Source: Chamaesiphon sp.
GTDB lineage: Bacteria > Cyanobacteriota > Cyanobacteriia > Cyanobacteriales > Chamaesiphonaceae
NCBI GenBank assembly: GCA_026786125.1
Contig: JAJAYU010000273.1
Location: 1-6,782 of the forward strand
Length of the DNA: 6,782 nt
Direction of reading: 5' to 3'
This document shows, in pieces, positions 1 through 5,612 of this stretch. The notes under the pieces are model-generated. The model did not search any database, was not told the origin of the DNA, and saw nothing but the letters and a program-made list of their open reading frames with translations. A program made the position numbers and the translations under genes. Each line of letters opens with the position of its first letter. Within the stretch, counting starts at the first letter, position 1.

Positions 1-662
1 CCACCAAACGTTCCAATAGCTGGCTTCACTATCTTAGCCTAGCGATCAAAGTAATCGGCGATCGATCGATGGCACTGCTACTACTATTACTATTTTCCCC
101 AATCTTAGTCGTAGTCGCAATTCTTGTCCGGCTGCGGATGGGTAGCCCAATTGTTTTTACCCAAGCGCGTCCTGGTAAAAACAATCGGATATTTACAGTC
201 TATAAGTTTCGGACAATGACTGGAGACTGCGACGCTGATGGCAATCTGCTCTCGGATCAAGAGCGGCTGATTCCCCTGGGGCAATTCTTCCGCAAAGCGA
301 GCTTAGATGAGCTACCACAATTGGTTAATGTATTGTTGGGTGATATGAGTTTTGTCGGCCCTCGGCCACTACTGGTGCGATACTTGGAACGTTACAACTC
401 GGAGCAAGCACGTCGCCATGATGTATTGCCAGGGATTACGGGCTGGGCACAAGTCAATGGACGAAATGCCGTAACCTGGGATGAAAAATTTAGATTGGAT
501 CTGTGGTATGTGGATAACTGGAGTCTGTGGTTGGACTTCAAGATTTTGCTGTTGACAGTCAAGAAGGTATTCAAACGCGAAGGGATTAGTCAGAGTGACA
601 ATATTGTGGGGATGGTTGAGTTTTTTGGAAATGATCCTAAGATAGAGCAAGAAATTAAGTAA
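1..662 (+). CDS. Polyprenyl-phosphate sugar-phosphate transferase, 5'-partial
   Basis: This is a small monotopic phosphoglycosyl transferase of the bacterial sugar transferase family (PglC/EpsL/WcaJ C-terminal type). Members move a sugar phosphate from a UDP-sugar to undecaprenyl phosphate at the inner membrane face, the first step of exopolysaccharide or O-antigen synthesis. Numbering from the ATG at 69, the sequence shows a hydrophobic re-entrant helix with its Ser-Pro (S10-P11), the PGKNNRIFTVYKFRTM block (35-50), the catalytic Asp-Glu in LDELPQL (D80-E81), SFVGPRP (94-100) and GITGWAQVNGRN (122-133). The frame is open to the left edge, with the first full codon at 3, and has no ATG, GTG or TTG before 69. 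The upstream codons encode KVIGDRSMAL, which matches the usual conserved K..xD start of the membrane helix, so the true start lies outside the window and the ATG at 69 is internal. The family is clear. The sugar donor cannot be read from the sequence. Confidence 0.93.
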   Translation, partial: TKRSNSWLHYLSLAIKVIGDRSMALLLLLLFSPILVVVAILVRLRMGSPIVFTQARPGKNNRIFTVYKFRTMTGDCDADGNLLSDQERLIPLGQFFRKASLDELPQLVNVLLGDMSFVGPRPLLVRYLERYNSEQARRHDVLPGITGWAQVNGRNAVTWDEKFRLDLWYVDNWSLWLDFKILLLTVKKVFKREGISQSDNIVGMVEFFGNDPKIEQEIK

Positions 663-3600
663 TTTGGAATTTGCTCAAAACGCTAAAACTCCGAATTTGC
701 CAGGGTTGAGTGGATCGATCTAATTGTGCTGATCCTGGTTGTTCGAGTAAATTTACCACTCGATCGAGCTGTAAATCCAGATCTCCGGTTAACTTAATTT
801 CTCCCTCAACTCCATCACACTCATAGCACCGCAATACCCACTCACGATCAAGGGTTGCTGAAGGTTTGAATGCCATTAAGATCAGATTGTCTGCCCCCAG
901 ATCGATCAGACTACTCACCGTTGCCAAATCTCTAGTTACACTCGTTTTTGACCGTGGAGCTAATTGCAATACTTGCAGTGGTGAATTCAACTCAAGTCCC
1001 TTTCTGACAGTCTGAGCAGCTTGCCAACTGCCACTGTGGGGATAAATTGCATAGGTGAATTGATGGCGATGTTGATCGGCTGTAGGATCTGGCCAGTTAC
1101 TGCTACGAAGTAGGGTTAGTCTTAAGTAATCTGTTCCAGCATCATAACCATATTTACAATCATTCAAGATACTCACGCCGTACTCACCACTGCGATCTGT
1201 CAGATCTGCCCAGCGGTGCATGGGCAATTCCCATTTAGCCTTCTCGGTAGGTGTTTCAGGTTTGGTTGGACGTTGGATTGCCCCACATGCAGTTTCCGAG
1301 GTGCTGATATCGGCGGTAAGATTTAAGGGAAAATTGGCTTTGATTAATACATGTTCGGCTTGCCAATCGACGCTGGTGGCGATCCGTAAAATCGGTGAAT
1401 GAGTATCTAGGATATAGTCTTGGACAAAATTACAGCCAGCCAATTCTCGCACTACCCGCAAGCGTTGGCGAATAGCACCATGTTCGATCCATTCGATCGA
1501 TCTTAATTTACTCGGTGGTAATGGTTTGTCTACATATTGCGGATCGATATTCCAAGCATCCCAATATTGATCGCCATCTTGGAAGGCTTGAAGTTGATTT
1601 GCACCTGGAGCTATGAGTTCTCGATCATTGATTTGATCGTACATCCGATCAATATCCCCAGTTTCAGGATTGATTTTTACTTCTACAAATTGGTTTTTAA
1701 AAATAAAATCGCTGGAAGCTAGTGTTTTGGTTGCTGTTTGGCTGCGTACTAGCCAAAATAGACGATAGCCAACACTCGGTAAATCTGTGGCGAGAAATAA
1801 TAGATGCTGGGCAGATAATTGACTGGGGATTAATTTCCCATCTGGATCAAAAACTTGCCACCCAGCAACAAATCCGACTTGTTCAGAATCTAATGGGTAT
1901 TCAATTACTTCAGTACGCAGCCAATTGAGCGGATTAAAAACAACGATCGGAATCGCGCCCTCTACTGGTGGAGTTGGGATCTTAATTTGATCGCAAATAT
2001 CACCCAACGCATCGCTAATAATCCCTGTTGTTATTCGTTTAACTTCTGCCCAACCTTCATTTGCAGTCACATACACAGGCTCGATCGCGGTGCCAGGAAT
2101 GATATCGTGAAATTGATTAAATAATGTTTGTTTCCAAGCTGTCTCGATCTGCAATTTAATTTGTTCTGGGTAAGCTTGGTTTGTAATAATACCTGCCAGT
2201 GAAGACCACAATTCAGCTTGGTATAATAAATCCTCGCATTGACGATTTGATCGCTTTTGATCGGCGTGGGTAGTGAAACAACCACGATGGAATTCTAGAT
2301 AGAGTTCGTCTTTCCAGACTGGTAATAGATGACTATCTTTTCTACCTGCCAACTTATCTAGATATTTAACTGCCGTCGTAAATTCTAGATCGGGAAATAC
2401 ATCAGACTTTGACCATCGATCGGCAATTTCCAACATATCACGGGTCGGTCCACCACCGTGATCGCCCACGCCAAATAGGTACAGAGACTCATCTATCCCC
2501 GTACCAGTTTGCCATTTACAGGCATAATCGATCATCTTCAACGGATCGATCCCTTCCCCAATTGGTGACGACATTAGGCTCAAAACCTGACTACCATCAG
2601 GCGATTCCCACCAGAATAATTGATGGGAAAATTGATTGGTATCATTCCACAAAAACTTCTGCGTCACAAAATAATCAATCCCACCCTGCTTGAGCAACTG
2701 CGGTAATTGCTGACAAAATCCAAAGGTATCAGGGAGCCACGCAACTTTAGTTATTGCGCCAAATTTGGATTGATTATATGCTTGCCCATAGATAATTTGC
2801 CGCGTGATCGATTCACCCGAAATCAAGTTAAGATCTGGCTCAATCCACATTCCTCCCACTACTTCCCATTTACCTGCCTGCACCTGCTGACAAATACCTG
2901 CAAATACTTCCGGCTGATGGATTTCCATCCACTCATACAGCGCAGGCGTAGAATGACAAAAAGTCAGATCGGGAAATAGTTGCTGAAGATTTAATGCCGA
3001 TCGAAATGTCCGCTCCGCCACCTCCCAAGTTTCCGCAACCTCCCACAACCACGCCATGTCAAGATGAGCATGTCCAAGTAGGTGGATGGTGGATGGTGGA
3101 TGGTGAATAGTGAATAGTGAATTAACCCGCTGTTTAACCTCCAATACCTGCTCAATAAACTGCCGACTATCCACGGTTAGCAAATCATAATCGATCGAAT
3201 CAACAATCCCTACCACCTCATCCAACCAAGCCGGATTGAAGCTCGCCACCTGCTTGACTATCACCGCCAACTCATCTGCCAACCAACTAGGTTCAGGATT
3301 TGCTGGATCTGAAGACTCATAAACCACCCTAGAACGCATCAAAGCACCGATATCGTGCCCAGGGCTGATTAACCGCATTCGTAGATCTAGAGACGTGCCA
3401 GGTACCGCAGCAGGCATCAATAAAACGCGCGGACTATGATCGAATAAATCCCCTTCCTGCACCAATACCCCATCGACAAATACCTGCGCCAACTCCGCCC
3501 ACCAAGTAAACGCCAACCGACAAACTAAATTACTGACTGGATAGCCCTGGAGCTGAGGAGGAATTACTAACGTTTGGGCTAACCAGATCTCCTTTCGCCC

Positions 3601-3786
3601 CCGTTCCCAAGCTATTTGTCCCTTTTCATTCAAACTCACTCGATTCCATTGACTCGAATCTGCATCAACAGATCCATGTCCCAGATCCATCCGCCAATCA
3701 GTTAAGATATCAATCTGACTCAAGCCGCGCAATCGCTCAATTTTTGCCAGCAGAGAAGATACAAAACTTTGGTCGGAATCATTCAT
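655..3786 (-). CDS. GH38 family alpha-mannosidase
   Basis: This is a full-length (1043 aa) glycoside hydrolase family 38 enzyme, a zinc-dependent retaining alpha-mannosidase. No signal peptide or membrane segment is visible, so it is probably cytoplasmic. Residues about 66-156 look like an N-terminal beta-sandwich, about 232-480 is the catalytic barrel, then a helical middle domain, and from about 614 (VVFNPLNW) the C-terminal beta domains. By comparison with Golgi mannosidase II, the expected zinc ligands and nucleophile are H241 and D243 (GHAHLDMAW), D353 in WLPDTFG (nucleophile) and H560 in FNQFHDIIPGT; HADQKRSNR (507-515) is also conserved. The ATG at 3786 gives an N-terminus (LAKIERLRGLSQIDILTDWR) like that of related proteins; no Shine-Dalgarno is evident. 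Residues 222-235 are encoded by a heptamer array directly before the zinc motif. The 3' end overlaps the convergent sugar transferase by 8 bases. The natural substrate is unknown; GH38 enzymes from bacteria cleave varied alpha-mannosides. Confidence 0.95.
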   Translation of the reverse strand: MNDSDQSFVSSLLAKIERLRGLSQIDILTDWRMDLGHGSVDADSSQWNRVSLNEKGQIAWERGRKEIWLAQTLVIPPQLQGYPVSNLVCRLAFTWWAELAQVFVDGVLVQEGDLFDHSPRVLLMPAAVPGTSLDLRMRLISPGHDIGALMRSRVVYESSDPANPEPSWLADELAVIVKQVASFNPAWLDEVVGIVDSIDYDLLTVDSRQFIEQVLEVKQRVNSLFTIHHPPSTIHLLGHAHLDMAWLWEVAETWEVAERTFRSALNLQQLFPDLTFCHSTPALYEWMEIHQPEVFAGICQQVQAGKWEVVGGMWIEPDLNLISGESITRQIIYGQAYNQSKFGAITKVAWLPDTFGFCQQLPQLLKQGGIDYFVTQKFLWNDTNQFSHQLFWWESPDGSQVLSLMSSPIGEGIDPLKMIDYACKWQTGTGIDESLYLFGVGDHGGGPTRDMLEIADRWSKSDVFPDLEFTTAVKYLDKLAGRKDSHLLPVWKDELYLEFHRGCFTTHADQKRSNRQCEDLLYQAELWSSLAGIITNQAYPEQIKLQIETAWKQTLFNQFHDIIPGTAIEPVYVTANEGWAEVKRITTGIISDALGDICDQIKIPTPPVEGAIPIVVFNPLNWLRTEVIEYPLDSEQVGFVAGWQVFDPDGKLIPSQLSAQHLLFLATDLPSVGYRLFWLVRSQTATKTLASSDFIFKNQFVEVKINPETGDIDRMYDQINDRELIAPGANQLQAFQDGDQYWDAWNIDPQYVDKPLPPSKLRSIEWIEHGAIRQRLRVVRELAGCNFVQDYILDTHSPILRIATSVDWQAEHVLIKANFPLNLTADISTSETACGAIQRPTKPETPTEKAKWELPMHRWADLTDRSGEYGVSILNDCKYGYDAGTDYLRLTLLRSSNWPDPTADQHRHQFTYAIYPHSGSWQAAQTVRKGLELNSPLQVLQLAPRSKTSVTRDLATVSSLIDLGADNLILMAFKPSATLDREWVLRCYECDGVEGEIKLTGDLDLQLDRVVNLLEQPGSAQLDRSTQPWQIRSFSVLSKFQIT
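3081..3122. repeat. Heptanucleotide tandem repeat (STRR-type), 6 units
   Basis: On the + strand there are three perfect GGTGGAT units (3081-3101), one hybrid GGTGAAT (3102-3108) and two AGTGAAT units (3109-3122), giving 42 bases with consensus RGTGRAT. The array lies inside the mannosidase gene. Its C-rich strand is the coding strand and encodes residues 222-235 (NSLFTIHHPPSTIH), ending three residues before the GHAHLD zinc motif. Six units of 7 bases equal 14 codons, so the array is in frame. It resembles the short tandemly repeated repetitive sequences known from cyanobacteria. Confidence 0.9.
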
Positions 3787-3847
3787 AAAGTTCGCTAGAA
3801 TCAGTAAATTAGTCGATCGTGGATAGTTAAATTCAAATTGCTTTGCT
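3787..3847. promoter_or_regulatory. Divergent intergenic region with possible promoters
   Basis: These 61 A/T-rich bases separate the start codons of the leftward mannosidase and the rightward uncharacterised gene, so they should hold control signals for both unless promoters lie inside the genes. For the mannosidase (- strand) a plausible sigma70-type pair is TTGAAT (3831-3836) and ACTAAT (3808-3813) with a 17-base spacer, 21 bases before the ATG. For the + gene, TAGAAT (3796-3801) resembles a -10 box, but no good -35 lies at the right distance. Neither start has a convincing Shine-Dalgarno. A CGATCG palindrome sits in the middle. The location is solid; the promoter boxes are guesses. Confidence 0.35.
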
Positions 3848-5275
3848 ATGTCTGGAAATTATCAAAGCCGAGTCTTTACCTTTATTAGTAAGCGCACCAA
3901 CCGCTTAAAAGATACCTGCGCTCAAGGTTTTCGACAGATCAAAGTCGCTGTAGTCTGGAGTGGTCAAGCATTACTATACCCTTTTCACTTACTCGCACAA
4001 ACCACCAAAATCTTTCAGCCCCAAATTGCACCGCCAGCGCAAAAACCAGTACTTGCACCAGTCTCCGATATTAACATCGAACAGGCTCTAGAGTTGATTG
4101 TAGATGCTGGATATCCGATCGTCATTGCTGAGTGTGGATCTTTGACGGTTGCAGATGCTCGTGAGTATCATCGACAACAGCAAGTTTCCACGGGTGGAGG
4201 ATCGATAATTGCCAGTGAAGACTCATCAAGTTTAGGATATTACGATCCTGATACCGACGATTGGGAAGTCGCTTCATACAGTCCCCGCCGATCTCAACAA
4301 GTAATAGCAAAAAACTCAGTTATTCAAGGCTTGAGTTCGCGATTAGTCGATCGACAGTTAGTTTTAATCACCACCGAAAATGAAATTTTAGATATTCTCA
4401 CTAGCTCCCAACAGCAAGAAATTCGCCGCCGGATTGGGCTAGATTTAGCGATTGATTGGTATCAATGGAATACAGGCGAAATCCTCGATCGTCATTTACC
4501 AGATCAATTATCACTCAATCATCAAACTACAACTAAACAAAGATCGATCGCTAGTAGTGAAGCTCGATCGACTCCAAATTTATTCGATCAATTACAAGAT
4601 TGGTTGAAAAATATCACAGCTAAATCTGAGTCATCCATCATCTCATCAAGTGATCTTGCCACTGCACAAATAGAATCAAAACTACCTCCTCAAATTGCCC
4701 CTGCAAGTTATTTATTCAGACCCCAACCACCACAAATCGAGCGATTTTTAGATCTACCCCAACTCCCACCAATTAATGAACCAGAGTCGCTGGTTATTGT
4801 AACTAATCCAATCTGGCAGACACTGATCGAGCTGCAACCAAAATGGCTCAAGCAATGGTGGAGCTACTATCGTGACTATCTATCTATTTCGCCCACTGGC
4901 TTTAACGAATTTCAAAGTAGTCAAATTATCCATCAACCCGAAGAATTTCAGTTAACAAGAATAGAACAACATCGTGAAAATAGGAGCGAGAAAGTAACTA
5001 GCAACAATCGATTCGCAATAAGTGATACTATACAAACGAGCGAAATTACTCACAGTCACCGTCAATCTACGCAAAACTACGCTAAATTAGACCGCAAGAT
5101 TTTTCAAAACGTAGAATTCAATCCAGACTGGATTGAAACAGAAGCAGAACAAATTGGCTATAGTAAGTCGCTAATTACTATAGCTCTAGAATGGATCGAT
5201 CGATTAATACTTCAGATCGAAAACTGGCTAATCAAAATCTGGAATCTAATTACTAATAATCAATCTAAGATTTAA
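3848..5275 (+). CDS. Uncharacterised protein, likely cyanobacterial conserved hypothetical
   Basis: I do not recognise a named family for this 475-residue protein. Residues 1-55 are basic, then carry a hydrophobic or amphipathic stretch (IKVAVVWSGQALLYPFHLLA, 31-50) too mixed for a confident membrane span. Residues 75-215 look like a compact domain, with IEQALELIVDAGYPIVIAE (77-95) and a well-formed block SQQVIAKNSVIQGLSSRLV (149-167) followed by RQLVLITTENEILDIL. Residues 216-310 and 355-415 are Ser/Thr/Gln/Asn-rich and probably disordered. A Trp-rich segment PKWLKQWWSYYRDYL (331-345) lies between them. The C-terminus (427-467) is a Trp/Ile-rich amphipathic region that could touch a membrane. 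There are no catalytic or metal-binding motifs, no Cys clusters and no nucleotide-binding loop. The two compact regions joined by low-complexity linkers suggest a scaffold or membrane-associated protein, which is inference only. The long uninterrupted frame and plausible ATG support a real gene. Confidence 0.85.
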   Translation: MSGNYQSRVFTFISKRTNRLKDTCAQGFRQIKVAVVWSGQALLYPFHLLAQTTKIFQPQIAPPAQKPVLAPVSDINIEQALELIVDAGYPIVIAECGSLTVADAREYHRQQQVSTGGGSIIASEDSSSLGYYDPDTDDWEVASYSPRRSQQVIAKNSVIQGLSSRLVDRQLVLITTENEILDILTSSQQQEIRRRIGLDLAIDWYQWNTGEILDRHLPDQLSLNHQTTTKQRSIASSEARSTPNLFDQLQDWLKNITAKSESSIISSSDLATAQIESKLPPQIAPASYLFRPQPPQIERFLDLPQLPPINEPESLVIVTNPIWQTLIELQPKWLKQWWSYYRDYLSISPTGFNEFQSSQIIHQPEEFQLTRIEQHRENRSEKVTSNNRFAISDTIQTSEITHSHRQSTQNYAKLDRKIFQNVEFNPDWIETEAEQIGYSKSLITIALEWIDRLILQIENWLIKIWNLITNNQSKI

Positions 5276-5301
5276 TACAGAAATTTTTTCTTGCTCATAA
5301 A

Positions 5302-5324
5302 AATACTCTTTAACACAAAGTATT
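5302..5324 (-). terminator. Possible weak hairpin terminator between convergent genes
   Basis: AATACT (5302-5307) and AGTATT (5319-5324) form a 6-bp stem that can extend by two A-T pairs past a bulged C, leaving a loop of about 6 bases. Read on the - strand, the stem runs into a short T tract (TATTTTTAT), as in an intrinsic terminator, and it overlaps the stop codon of the zinc-finger gene. The stem is A/T-rich and therefore weak. It lies in the 47-base gap between two converging genes, where a terminator is expected. Confidence 0.3.
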
Positions 5325-5547
5325 AGGCAGCAAAACGAAGAACTTCAATTTCAGCATTTCCGTCTACAACCCTCTCGGCACGGGAGAGAACAGATTTAGT
5401 TGTGCCTTGACTGAGATAATATTCACCACAATTTTCGCAAATATCGGCGGGCACACCTTTAAGGATAATGATGCAATTATCTCGTTCTAAGGTAATGGTA
5501 ACATTGCCAGAATAGGTTGCTCCGTGTTTACAAAGGACACATTTCAT
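5323..5547 (-). CDS. YgiT-type zinc-finger protein (MqsA N-terminal-like, antitoxin-associated)
   Basis: This 74-residue protein has two CxxC pairs, C3/C6 (MKCVLC) and C37/C40 (DICENCGEYY), which should bind one zinc ion. Between them are the VTITLERDNCIIILKGVPADIC strands, and after them the helix GTTKSVLSRAERVV with a short tail ending in RFAA. This is the layout of YgiT-type zinc-finger proteins, which resemble the N-terminal half of the antitoxin MqsA and in cyanobacteria are commonly encoded beside a small toxin-like gene such as DUF4258. No such partner is present: upstream on the same strand is mutS2 and downstream is a convergent gene. It lacks the helix-turn-helix DNA-binding half of full MqsA. 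The AGGA at 5557-5560 supports the start. It could be a lone antitoxin, a relic, or a stand-alone zinc-finger protein co-transcribed with mutS2. Confidence 0.85.
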   Translation of the reverse strand: MKCVLCKHGATYSGNVTITLERDNCIIILKGVPADICENCGEYYLSQGTTKSVLSRAERVVDGNAEIEVLRFAA

Positions 5548-5556
5548 TAATTTATT

Positions 5557-5560
5557 TCCT
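5557..5560 (-). promoter_or_regulatory. Ribosome binding site of the YgiT-type gene
   Basis: AGGA on the - strand lies 9 bases before the ATG at 5547, in an otherwise A/T-rich leader. It is the clearest Shine-Dalgarno in the window and supports that start codon. The 65-base region from 5548 to 5612 between this gene and mutS2 holds no ORF and no strong promoter. It has a TTAATTAA palindrome (5605-5612) touching the mutS2 stop codon. Confidence 0.5.
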
Positions 5561-5612
5561 AATCCTGAAATTTATGAAACTTTATCTTAAGCTAGATAGT
5601 ATCGTTAATTAA

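Noticed and set aside
369..650. Antisense open frames (- strand) within the sugar transferase gene
   Set aside because: They lie opposite a strongly conserved enzyme sequence, show no family resemblance, and have no start signals.
1220..2979. Several + strand open frames of 60-94 codons opposite the mannosidase gene
   Set aside because: They mirror the coding strand of a full-length GH38 enzyme. Their translations have no recognisable domain, and one starts only from an alternative codon.
3081..3122. CRISPR array or transposon end
   Set aside because: The units are 7 bases long with no spacers, inverted ends or transposase nearby. It is a simple tandem repeat.
3081..3122. The mannosidase being a pseudogene broken by the repeat
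   Set aside because: The reading frame is intact on both sides, and all expected catalytic residues (H241, D243, D353, H560) are in one frame.
4122..4310. - strand open frame of 62 codons inside the uncharacterised gene
   Set aside because: It is short, lies wholly within the longer gene, and has no ribosome binding site or recognisable sequence.
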